DNA from: Planctomycetota bacterium
Lineage (GTDB): Bacteria; Planctomycetota; UBA1135; GCA-002686595
NCBI GenBank assembly: GCA_016872795.1
Contig: VGYZ01000018.1
Span: forward strand, 1 to 52,863
DNA length: 52,863 nt
Direction: 5' to 3'
Part shown: piece by piece, positions 40,255-47,951 of the stretch
Layout of the letters: each line of letters begins with the position of its first letter
How positions within the stretch are numbered: position 1 is the first letter of the stretch
Notes under the pieces: generated by a model
The model's input: only the letters and a program-made list of their open reading frames with translations
What the model was told of the DNA's origin: nothing
Database searches by the model: none
Made by a program: the position numbers and the translations under genes

Positions 40255-40721
40255 TGCGCGCGAGACTCGCCAGTGTGTTCCTGATCGTGGCGGCGTGCGC
40301 GACTGGCGACATTCGCAGCGTGTCGACACCGCTCGATGGCCCGCACCAGGGCGAGCTGGTCGCCGTGCCGGACTTCGTGAGCACCGCTGCGATCCACAGC
40401 GCCGCGGGCACCTACCTGCTCGAACTCGAACCACCGGTCGCTGCCATGCCGGACAACGAGAGCTTTCGCTTCGAGGTACGTGTCGCGGACGCGCGAACGC
40501 GGCAGAGCGCGGCGGATGTCATGCTCGCAGTCGACGCCGCGATGCCGGAACACGGCCACGGCATGAACCGCGTGCCACGCGTGACGCGCCTTGGCGACGG
40601 TCACTTCCTCGTCGAGGGCATGTACTTTCACATGACCGGGCGCTGGGAGCTGTACCTCGATGTGACGCACGGCGCGCTGACCGAGCGCGCGCAGTGTCGA
40701 GTGGAGTTCTCCGACGAATGA
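40254..40721 (+). CDS. YtkA/FixH-like periplasmic lipoprotein
   Basis: A 155-residue exported protein. MRARLASVFLIVAAC is a lipoprotein signal with Cys15 in a plausible lipobox. The mature domain is a small beta sandwich with FRFEVRVADARTRQSAADVM, the His/Met-rich turn MPEHGHGMNRVPRV, and EGMYFHMTGRWELYLDV, which match YtkA-like/FixH-like domains. The His/Met cluster could bind copper; this is inference. It starts on the NHL gene's stop (TGATG) and overlaps the peroxidase start by 4 bp (ATGA), so the three proteins are probably made together. Confidence 0.75.
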   Translation: MRARLASVFLIVAACATGDIRSVSTPLDGPHQGELVAVPDFVSTAAIHSAAGTYLLELEPPVAAMPDNESFRFEVRVADARTRQSAADVMLAVDAAMPEHGHGMNRVPRVTRLGDGHFLVEGMYFHMTGRWELYLDVTHGALTERAQCRVEFSDE

Positions 40722-41947
40722 AGCTCGCGCTGCTCTGGCTGCTCTGGGCTCAAGTGCCGGCCGCGCAGGAGGCCGCGTGGAGCGAGCGCGAGTGGGCCAA
40801 GGCTCGCGCGCACACGCCGCTCGCCGAGCCGCGGCCGAATCCAACCAATCGCCTCGCCGACGACGCGCGAGCGGCACGACTCGGGCAGCGGCTGTTCTTC
40901 GATGCGCGCTTCTCCGCCAACGGATCGGTGTCCTGCGCGAGCTGCCACGCTCCCGATCTGGGCTTCGCCGACGGCAAGTCGCTCTCGACGGGCCTCGGTC
41001 GCACCACTCGCCACAGTCTGAGCCTGTGGAATGTGGCCCAGCAGCGCTGGTTCTTCTGGGATGGACGCGCGGACTCCCTCTGGGCGCAGGCGGTGCAGCC
41101 GCTCGAGACCCCCAAGGAGATGGGCTTCGATCGCGTGTCGCTCGGGCGTGCGCTGCGCGGCGACGCGGAACTCAAGCGCGAGTACGAAGAGCTCTTCGGC
41201 GCCTTGCCGGATGTCACGACATGGCCCGCTCGAGCCGCGCCGAGCGACGACGGTTCCGAGCTCGCCCTGGCCTGGCAACGCATGGACCCACAGGAGCAGC
41301 GCGCCGCCAGTCGCGTGGCCGCGAACTTCGGCAAGGCGCTCGAGGCCTACGAGCGCAGGCTCCAGCGGGGCGACGCGCCCTTCGACCGCTTCGTCGCCGG
41401 CGCCGCGCAGGCCCTCTCGGACAGCGCGCGGCGCGGCTGGAAGCTGTTCGCGGGACGCGGCAATTGCCGCTCGTGTCACTCCGGTCCCGCGTTCACCGAC
41501 GGCGAGTTTCACAACATCGGCATTCCGCCGCTCGCGGGCGGCAAGCCCGAAGATCCGGCGCGCTACGCGGGCATCGACTTCGTGCGCGCCGATCCGTTCA
41601 ACGCCCGCGGCGAGTTCAGCGATGCGCGCGAGGGCGAGCGGGCACTCGAGCTCGAGACTCTCGAGCGCACGCCCCAGAACTTCGGCGAGTACCGCACGCC
41701 CTCGCTGCGCAATGTCGCGCTCACGGCGCCCTACATGCATCAGGGCCAGCTCAAGACGCTGGCCGAAGTCGTGAACTTCTACTCGACCCTCGAAGGCGCG
41801 ACGCCGATCGGGCACCACCAAGAACAGGTCCTACAGCCGCTGAAACTCTCGGCCAGCGAAGCGGCCGATCTTGTCGCGTTCCTCGAGAGCCTCACGGGCG
41901 CAGCACCCTCGGCCGCGCTGCTCGCCCCGCTCGACGCTCGCCGCTGA
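40718..41947 (+). CDS. Di-haem cytochrome c peroxidase (CcpA/MauG superfamily)
   Basis: A 409-residue periplasmic protein with signal peptide MKLALLWLLWAQVPAAQ. Two c-type haem sites are present: CASCH (73-77) and CRSCH (250-254). SLWNVAQQRWFFWDGRADSL and EYRTPSLRNVALTAPYMHQG are hallmark segments of the family, which reduces hydrogen peroxide or oxidises protein residues using cytochrome or quinol electrons. Start overlaps the upstream gene by 4 bp. MauG and CcpA types cannot be separated from sequence alone. No methylamine dehydrogenase genes are nearby. Confidence 0.9.
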   Translation: MKLALLWLLWAQVPAAQEAAWSEREWAKARAHTPLAEPRPNPTNRLADDARAARLGQRLFFDARFSANGSVSCASCHAPDLGFADGKSLSTGLGRTTRHSLSLWNVAQQRWFFWDGRADSLWAQAVQPLETPKEMGFDRVSLGRALRGDAELKREYEELFGALPDVTTWPARAAPSDDGSELALAWQRMDPQEQRAASRVAANFGKALEAYERRLQRGDAPFDRFVAGAAQALSDSARRGWKLFAGRGNCRSCHSGPAFTDGEFHNIGIPPLAGGKPEDPARYAGIDFVRADPFNARGEFSDAREGERALELETLERTPQNFGEYRTPSLRNVALTAPYMHQGQLKTLAEVVNFYSTLEGATPIGHHQEQVLQPLKLSASEAADLVAFLESLTGAAPSAALLAPLDARR

Positions 41948-42010
41948 CGACGGGGCGCGAGATCGAGCTGCGGAGCCGTGGACCGAGCCCCGCCGGTGAG
42001 CGCGCTGTGA

Positions 42011-42661
42011 TCAGCTCGCCTCGAGTGCCGCGAACAGCTCGCGCGGCAGCTTCTGCTCGGCGATGCGCACGCACAGGCGTTGCCAGCGCTTGGCAACCGT
42101 CTCGCGCGGAAGCTGCAGTCGTTCGGCGACTTCGGCCTGCGTCAGTCCCTCGATGCCGTAGTGGATGAGCAGCATGCGGTCCTCCTCCTCGAGCGACTGC
42201 ACCCACTTCGCCACGAGCTTGAGCGACTCGTCCTTGGAGACGCGCCGGCTCACGGCGGTCGCGCTGTCGGGCACATCGAGCAGCTCGAGCGCCTTCGAGG
42301 CTCCGTCGCGAGAGCGCGCCTTGAACGCGGGGTTATCGAGCTTGCGGAACGCTTCCATCAGCACATGCTTGGCGATGCGGAAGACCCAGAAGCGAAAGCT
42401 GCTCGTCGCCGGGTCGAACATGGCGAACACGCGCCACGCGCGGCACCACACTTCCTGCACCACATCGCCCGGATCGATCCACTGGCGCAGCTCGGCGCGA
42501 ATGCGCAGCTCGGCCCAAGTGTAGAGCGACGGAGCTATGCGCTCGTAGAGCTCCGCAAAGCGCGCCGAATCGCCGGAGTGCGCCCGGCGCGCGAGCTCGC
42601 GCGTGTCCATGCGCTCGGGGTCGTCGGGGCTGGGGCGCTCAGGGGCCATCCGACGGTCCAT
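42011..42661 (-). CDS. ECF-family RNA polymerase sigma factor, divergent from the WD40 kinase
   Basis: A 216-residue sigma factor. Region 2: ELYERIAPSLYTWAELRIRA and DPGDVVQEVWCRAWRVFAMF. Region 4: LEEEDRMLLIHYGIEGLTQA followed by EVAERLQLPRETVAKRWQRL, a clear helix-turn-helix. The 46 bp separating it from the kinase gene must hold both promoters. ECF factors beside Ser/Thr kinases are typical of planctomycetes, where phosphorylation by the kinase is thought to control the sigma factor in place of an anti-sigma. It could read the shared motif upstream of 46401, 47952 and 51872 (inference). ATG at 42661 or 42649. Confidence 0.88.
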   Translation of the reverse strand: MDRRMAPERPSPDDPERMDTRELARRAHSGDSARFAELYERIAPSLYTWAELRIRAELRQWIDPGDVVQEVWCRAWRVFAMFDPATSSFRFWVFRIAKHVLMEAFRKLDNPAFKARSRDGASKALELLDVPDSATAVSRRVSKDESLKLVAKWVQSLEEEDRMLLIHYGIEGLTQAEVAERLQLPRETVAKRWQRLCVRIAEQKLPRELFAALEAS

Positions 42662-42707
42662 GCTATCACGCTGACGCCCGCGGGCCCGGCGCGACTAGAA
42701 TCGGGGC

Positions 42708-45700
42708 GTGAGCGGCCCCAAGGAGTTCGACGATGCGGACTTGTTCGACTTCGTCGACGAGTTTCATCGCGATCGCAAACAGGGCCGCGACTTCCCGCTG
42801 GCGCACTACCAGCAGCGCTATCCGGGCCGCGACGCCGCGCTCTCGCACGAGTACGAGCGCCTCGTCGGCGCGGCAGCACCACAACCGCAGAGCGCGAGCG
42901 TCGACGAGCGTCGCATCGGTCCCTACCGACTGCTGAAGGAGCTCGGCAGCGGCGGGCAGGGGGCGGTGTGGCTCGCGGACGACACGCGCATCGCGCGCCA
43001 TGTCGCGCTGAAGTTCATGCCTTCGAGCTTCGCGCTGCTCTCCTCCGATCGCCGCCGCCGCTTCCAGCGCGAGGCGGAAGTCGTGTCACGCCTCGAGCAT
43101 CCGTCGATCTGCCCCGTGTACGAGGCGCAAGTCGAGCACGATCCGCCGTACATCGCGATGCGCGCCATCGAGGGGGAAACGCTCGCGAGCGCGATCGCGC
43201 GTGCCCGTGCGGGTAACCAGCGTGCCGACGATGCGTTGCCCCTGCCGCCGCGCACGCCTGTCGAGCTGCGGCGCGTGCTCGCGTTCTTCGAACGGGCCGC
43301 ACGCGGGCTCCACGCCGCGCACGAGGCCGGAGTGGTCCACCGCGACATCAAGCCGGGCAATGTGATGGTGACGCGCGCGGGCGAGCCGGTGCTGCTCGAC
43401 TTCGGTCAAGCGCGGGACGAGCGCGCGGAGCTGCACGAACGCACGCTTTCGGGCGAGGTCTTCGGCACTCCGGCGTACATGTCGCCGGAGCAGATCGAAG
43501 GCACTGCGCAAGGCGTCGATCGCCGCAGCGATGTTTGGTCGTTGGGCGCAAGCCTCTACGAAGCGCTAACCCTGCACCGCCCGTTCCTCGGCGAGTCGGT
43601 CGCGGCGCTGTTGCACGCCATCCGCACCGAGCCGCTGCCCAATCCGCGCGGTCGCCTCGGCGTGCACGGGGAGGATGTCGCGGTCGTGCTCCAGACCGCT
43701 CTCGAGAAAGATGTCGCGCGCCGCTACGCCAGCGCCCTCGACCTCGCCGAGGACCTGCGTCGCATTCGCGAGTACGAACCGATCCGCGCGCGGCCCGCGA
43801 GCGCGCTGCTCAAGCTGCGCCGCTGGACGCAGCGGCACCCGGCGCTCGCCATGGCACTCGGCGCAGCGGCACTCGCGGTCGGCGGTGCGGTTTATCTAGG
43901 TCAGCGCGAGCGCGCGGCGCTCGAGCGTGAGGGGCAAGCCCAACGCGAACGCAGCGAAGCGCTGCTCGGCGAGCTCGAAGCCCGCAAGCGCGAAGATGCT
44001 GCGCTCGACAGCGTGCTCGGTCGGTACCTCGCGATGCGCTCCGCGGACCTGCTCGCGGATGACCCCGCCGCGGCGCTTGCGCTCGGTTTGCGCGCGGTCG
44101 ATCGCGCACCCGGCTATGCAACGCGCTCGGCGCTGTTCGCGGCGCTCGAGCAGTGCTGGCTCGATGTGGTGTTGACGACACCCAAGGACCAGATCGTTGC
44201 GGACCTCGATCTCGCGCCGGACGGGCGGCGCGTCGTGGGTGCGCTGATCGACGGCTCCGCGTGCGTGTGGGATGTCGAGCGTCGTGAACGCGTGCTCGAG
44301 TTCGCCGTCGCTTCGGCGCCGCTCGAATTCGTGCGCTGTGATGTCGAGCGCGATCTCGCGCTCTTCGCAACGGCGGAGCCCGCGCTCGTCCTGCACTCGC
44401 TCGTCGATGGGGTCGCGCGCGCGCGCATCGAAGGTCTCGCTGCGAGCTGGGTGGCGCTCGAGCTGATTCCCGGCCGCCGCTCCGCCGTCGCCCTTGCTCG
44501 CAACGGCCGAGGCGTGATGCTCGATCTCGATACCGGCGAGCAGCGCGCGGCGTTCGAGGTCGCCGCCGAGCGCTTCAATCGCGTGCGCAGCGATTCCGAA
44601 GGGCGCTGGCTGCTGGTGAGCAGCGCGCAGCTCGCGCGCGCGATTTCTCTGCGCGCGAACGAAGCCGTGGTGCTGGACGCGCGCGATGGAACTCTGCTCG
44701 CGACGCTCGCAGGCCATGCGGATGCGATCGCCGACAGCGATGTGTCTCCCGATGGCTCGCTCGCCGCCACGGCGTCGCTCGACGGCTCGGTACGCCTGTG
44801 GCGGCTGCCTTCGGGCGAGTCGTTCGGTGCGCCGCTGGAGCACGCGGCCTCGCTGTCCGGCGTGCGTTTCTCGCGCGATGGTCGCTCGCTCGTGGTGGGC
44901 ATCGACGCGCCCGGCGGAACCGCGCGCGCTCTGCGCTGGGAACTCTCGACGCGCACCGCGACGGTGCTCTCCACAGCGCTCGGCGATCGCGTGCAGTCGC
45001 TCGATGTCTCGAGCTTCGATGGCTCGATCCTCGCGGCGACGCGCGATCCGGGGCTCGCCCTCTGGAACTCGGACGGTGAGCTCCGACGGACCTTGAGCGA
45101 GCGCGTGCGACCTGTGAGTTCACGCTGGATGCGCGATGGACGGCGCGTGGTCACGCACGGTCTCGCGCCGTTCGCGCTCGTGTGGTGGAGCGAAAATCGA
45201 CCGGACATCTACACACTCGACGGACACGAGGGCGCGATCCTGCATGTCGAGCTGTCTCCGACGGGGCGACAGGCACTCACGGTGTCGGTCGACGGCACCG
45301 CGCGTCTGTGGCACACACCGAGTCGCGCCGAAGGTCGCAGCGAGCTGCCCTACGGGACGGAGCTCGCGCGCATCGGGGAAGCTGGCTCCGAGGCCGCCGT
45401 CGCGGGCTTTGCGCCAGATGGACGCGCGCTGGCGATCCTGCGCGATGGGCGAGCGGGCTGGCTCACCGCCGCCGGCTCGTTCGAGGTCTTCGCGGACGCT
45501 GGTTCGGATGCGTGTGAGCTGGCGTTCGAGCCCGCGCCAGCGCAGACACGCTTTCTCGTGCGCCGCGAGGATGGAACCGCGCTGCTGTGGAATGGCGCGA
45601 GCTTCGAGATGCTCGGCACGGGCGCGCGCGCGCTCACATGGGCCGGTCCGACGCGCTGCGTGCTCGCACTCGAAGGACAAGAACTGGCGTGGATCGACTT

Positions 45701-46325
45701 GGGCTCGAGAGAGAGCAGCGTGCGTCGCGCGTGGAAGTCTGCGCGCGGCAGCGCCGAGGCCGTCGAGCTAGCCGCTCGCTCCGACGGGTCCGAAGTGGCG
45801 CTGGTGTGCGCGGACGGTCGACTCCGGATGTTCGCGCTGGTCGAGGGAGCTCCGCTGCCCCCGCCTAAGGAGCTCTTCCTCGCGCGCGAGCTGCGTTTCG
45901 ACCGCAGCGGAGGACTGCTGCTCGCAGTGGGCGCCGCGGGGCGTGGCGTGGTGCGCACACTCGATCTCGCGACCAACAAGCCCGTGATCGACCGCTTCAG
46001 CCACACCGCGCCCGTCACGGGCGGCGACTTCCATCCGTTCGCGGACCTCGCGCTCACCTGCTCCCAGGATCGCAGCGTGTATGTGCGCGAGTCGAAGACC
46101 GGCGAGCCCGTCGCGCGCCGCACGGACTTCCCCGCTGCGGTCACCTGCTCGGCGTTCAGCCGCGACGAGGGCGAGCCGCGCGTGATCTCGGGCTGCGCCG
46201 ATGGCTCGGCGCACATCTGGCCCGTGGATCCGACCTCGGCCGCGCGCGCTCGCGCGCCGCGCGAGCTGTACCGCTGGGAAGAGGAGCGCGAGCGGCGCTT
46301 CGCCGCTCCGCTTCCGTTCCGCTGA
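42708..46325 (+). CDS. Transmembrane Ser/Thr protein kinase with WD40-like C-terminal domain
   Basis: A 1205-residue kinase starting at a GTG. Kinase domain about 73-355: glycine loop GSGGQG (80-85), Lys102, HRD catalytic motif (211-213 in VVHRDIKPGN), DFG at 231, and SPEQ in the activation segment. One membrane helix (about 377-397) is followed by a coiled-coil-like Arg/Glu-rich stretch (400-440). Residues about 480-1195 hold WD40-like blades (LAGHADAIADSDVSPDGSLA, LDGHEGAILHVELSPTGRQA, DFHPFADLALTCSQDRSVYV), probably an extracytoplasmic propeller or two for ligand or protein binding. Its divergent sigma neighbour is the obvious candidate partner. Confidence 0.92.
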   Translation: MSGPKEFDDADLFDFVDEFHRDRKQGRDFPLAHYQQRYPGRDAALSHEYERLVGAAAPQPQSASVDERRIGPYRLLKELGSGGQGAVWLADDTRIARHVALKFMPSSFALLSSDRRRRFQREAEVVSRLEHPSICPVYEAQVEHDPPYIAMRAIEGETLASAIARARAGNQRADDALPLPPRTPVELRRVLAFFERAARGLHAAHEAGVVHRDIKPGNVMVTRAGEPVLLDFGQARDERAELHERTLSGEVFGTPAYMSPEQIEGTAQGVDRRSDVWSLGASLYEALTLHRPFLGESVAALLHAIRTEPLPNPRGRLGVHGEDVAVVLQTALEKDVARRYASALDLAEDLRRIREYEPIRARPASALLKLRRWTQRHPALAMALGAAALAVGGAVYLGQRERAALEREGQAQRERSEALLGELEARKREDAALDSVLGRYLAMRSADLLADDPAAALALGLRAVDRAPGYATRSALFAALEQCWLDVVLTTPKDQIVADLDLAPDGRRVVGALIDGSACVWDVERRERVLEFAVASAPLEFVRCDVERDLALFATAEPALVLHSLVDGVARARIEGLAASWVALELIPGRRSAVALARNGRGVMLDLDTGEQRAAFEVAAERFNRVRSDSEGRWLLVSSAQLARAISLRANEAVVLDARDGTLLATLAGHADAIADSDVSPDGSLAATASLDGSVRLWRLPSGESFGAPLEHAASLSGVRFSRDGRSLVVGIDAPGGTARALRWELSTRTATVLSTALGDRVQSLDVSSFDGSILAATRDPGLALWNSDGELRRTLSERVRPVSSRWMRDGRRVVTHGLAPFALVWWSENRPDIYTLDGHEGAILHVELSPTGRQALTVSVDGTARLWHTPSRAEGRSELPYGTELARIGEAGSEAAVAGFAPDGRALAILRDGRAGWLTAAGSFEVFADAGSDACELAFEPAPAQTRFLVRREDGTALLWNGASFEMLGTGARALTWAGPTRCVLALEGQELAWIDLGSRESSVRRAWKSARGSAEAVELAARSDGSEVALVCADGRLRMFALVEGAPLPPPKELFLARELRFDRSGGLLLAVGAAGRGVVRTLDLATNKPVIDRFSHTAPVTGGDFHPFADLALTCSQDRSVYVRESKTGEPVARRTDFPAAVTCSAFSRDEGEPRVISGCADGSAHIWPVDPTSAARARAPRELYRWEEERERRFAAPLPFR

Positions 46326-46336
46326 GTCCGCGCGCG

Positions 46337-46382
46337 AAAAAAGTGGGGATTGCTGTCCAGCGGCGCCGAGCGTGCGCACTTG
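46337..46382 (+). promoter_or_regulatory. Shared promoter-like element, copy A
   Basis: AAAAAA (46337-46342), 11 bp, TGTCCAGC (46354-46361), then CACTTG at 46377, followed by TGAG. The distance between TGTCC and CACTTG starts is 23 bp, as in copy B. It lies 18 bp before the ATG at 46401. Confidence 0.6.
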
Positions 46383-46400
46383 TGAGCCAAGGAGCTCGCC

Positions 46401-46622
46401 ATGCACGCACCTCGCACTCGCCGCCTGCCGCTGTGGATCGCCTGCGCCATCGTCACGCTCTCGCTCGCCGCCCGCGAGTGCGAGCCGACCCGCTCGCACG
46501 CGGCGTCTCTCGGCCGCGACTGCAACGGCAACGGTATCGAGGACGCGCTCGACATCGCCAACGGCACATCGTCGGACCTCGACGAGGACGGTGTTCCCGA
46601 CGAGTGCGGACTCGGACATTGA
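46401..46622 (+). CDS. Small exported protein with DCNGNG...PDEC calcium-type motif
   Basis: A 73-residue protein. A signal peptide (RLPLWIACAIVTLSLAA) precedes DCNGNGIEDALDIANGTSSD and LDEDGVPDEC, an EF-hand/dockerin-like double loop (DxNxNGxxD) bounded by two cysteines. The same motif closes part of the 47952 protein. AAGGAGCTCGCC upstream is a strong ribosome-binding site. It is essentially only the leader plus this motif, so it may be a free calcium-binding peptide or a remnant of a larger protein. Its stop overlaps a TTG start of the P450 gene. Confidence 0.75.
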   Translation: MHAPRTRRLPLWIACAIVTLSLAARECEPTRSHAASLGRDCNGNGIEDALDIANGTSSDLDEDGVPDECGLGH

Positions 46623-47851
46623 GCGCCTCCGCGCTCCCCGCTATCCCTCAGTGCGTGCACATCGACCCGCGCGATCCCGCGTTCTTCTCGAACCCCTACC
46701 CCGGCTACGACGAGCTGCGCCGCGCCGGTCCGCTCGTGTTCTGGGACCAGCTCGGGCTGCTGGTCACGGCGCACCACGAGCATGTGAACGCTCTACTGCG
46801 CGACCGGCGCTTCGGACGCGAGGTCCTGCACATCGCCACGCGCGCGGAGCTCGGCTGGCCAGAGCCCTCGCCCGCGCTCGCGCCCTTCCACGACTTCGAG
46901 CGTCACTCGCTGCTCGAGCTCGAGCCGCCGCGCCACACGCGCCTGCGCTCCTTCGTCAACGCGGCTTTCCTGCCAAGGCGCGTCGAGCCGCTGCGCCCGC
47001 GCATCGCGGCCCTCGCGCACGAGCTGCTCGACGCGCTGCCGCGCAACGGCGAGTTCGACCTGCTCGCGAGCTACGCCAGCCCGATTCCAGTGCTCGTGAT
47101 CGCCGATTTTCTCGGCGTTCCGCGCGCGATGGCGCCCGCGTTGCTCGCGTGGTCCCACGACATGGTCGCGATCTACCAGACACGCCGCGATGCCGAGGTC
47201 GAGCGCCGGACCGTCGCCGCCACGCTCGAGTTCGGCGCCTACATGCGCGGCCTGATCGCCGAGCGCCGGGCGCGGCCTGCCGATGACTTCCTCTCGCAGC
47301 TGCTCGGCGCGCAGGATGCGGACGGCGCGCGCATGAGCGAGGACGAGCTCGTCACGACCTCGATCCTGTTGCTCAACGCTGGGCACGAGGCGAGCGTCCA
47401 CGCGATCGTGAATGGCACGCTCGCGCTACTTGAGAACGTGCCCGACACAGCCGGCGCATTCCGCGCGAATCCGAGCGGACACAGCGAGGAGACGCTGCGC
47501 TTCGACGCACCGCTGCATCTCTTCACACGCTACGCGCTCGCCGACCTCGACTACGCGGGGCATCGCTTCCGCAAGGGCGAGCGCGTCGGGCTGCTGCTCG
47601 CCGCCGCCAATCGCGATCCAGCGCGCTTCGCGGAGCCCGAGCGCTTCGACGCCGCCCGCACTCCCAACCCGCATCTGAGCTTCGGCGCCGGCATCCATGT
47701 GTGCGTCGGCGCTCCGCTCGCGCGACTCGAGCTACAGGTCGCACTAGAAGTGCTGTTCGAACGCCTGCCCGCCCTGCGCGTCACGCGCACGCCGCGCTGG
47801 CGCGACACATGGCACTTCCACGGCCTCGAGGCCTTGTTCGTGCGCGGCTGA
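46619..47851 (+). CDS. Cytochrome P450
   Basis: A 410-residue soluble P450 monooxygenase. The I-helix NAGHEAS, the K-helix E-x-x-R (EETLRF), and the haem loop FGAGIHVCVGAPLARLE with ligand Cys362 are intact. The N-terminal region has DPRDPAFFSNPYPGYDELRR, common in bacterial CYPs. In the I helix the usual Thr is Ser, which may alter oxygen activation. I place the start at a TTG at 46619, which overlaps the previous stop by two bases; a GTG at 46655 is an alternative. No ferredoxin or reductase gene is adjacent. Substrate unknown. Confidence 0.88.
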   Translation: MSASALPAIPQCVHIDPRDPAFFSNPYPGYDELRRAGPLVFWDQLGLLVTAHHEHVNALLRDRRFGREVLHIATRAELGWPEPSPALAPFHDFERHSLLELEPPRHTRLRSFVNAAFLPRRVEPLRPRIAALAHELLDALPRNGEFDLLASYASPIPVLVIADFLGVPRAMAPALLAWSHDMVAIYQTRRDAEVERRTVAATLEFGAYMRGLIAERRARPADDFLSQLLGAQDADGARMSEDELVTTSILLLNAGHEASVHAIVNGTLALLENVPDTAGAFRANPSGHSEETLRFDAPLHLFTRYALADLDYAGHRFRKGERVGLLLAAANRDPARFAEPERFDAARTPNPHLSFGAGIHVCVGAPLARLELQVALEVLFERLPALRVTRTPRWRDTWHFHGLEALFVRG

Positions 47852-47897
47852 TTTTTTGCCGCAATTCCTGTCCAGCGCCGCTGGGCGCGGTCCCTTG
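47852..47897 (+). promoter_or_regulatory. Shared promoter-like element, copy B
   Basis: TTTTTT (47852-47857), 11 bp, TGTCCAGC (47869-47876), then CCCTTG at 47892 followed by GGAG. Same spacings as copy A. It starts directly after the P450 stop codon and lies about 55 bp before the ATG at 47952. Confidence 0.6.
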
Positions 47898-47951
47898 GGA
47901 GCACGGCGAGTGAGTGGCTCGCCTTCCCTGCAAAGATCAAGAACCACGCCC

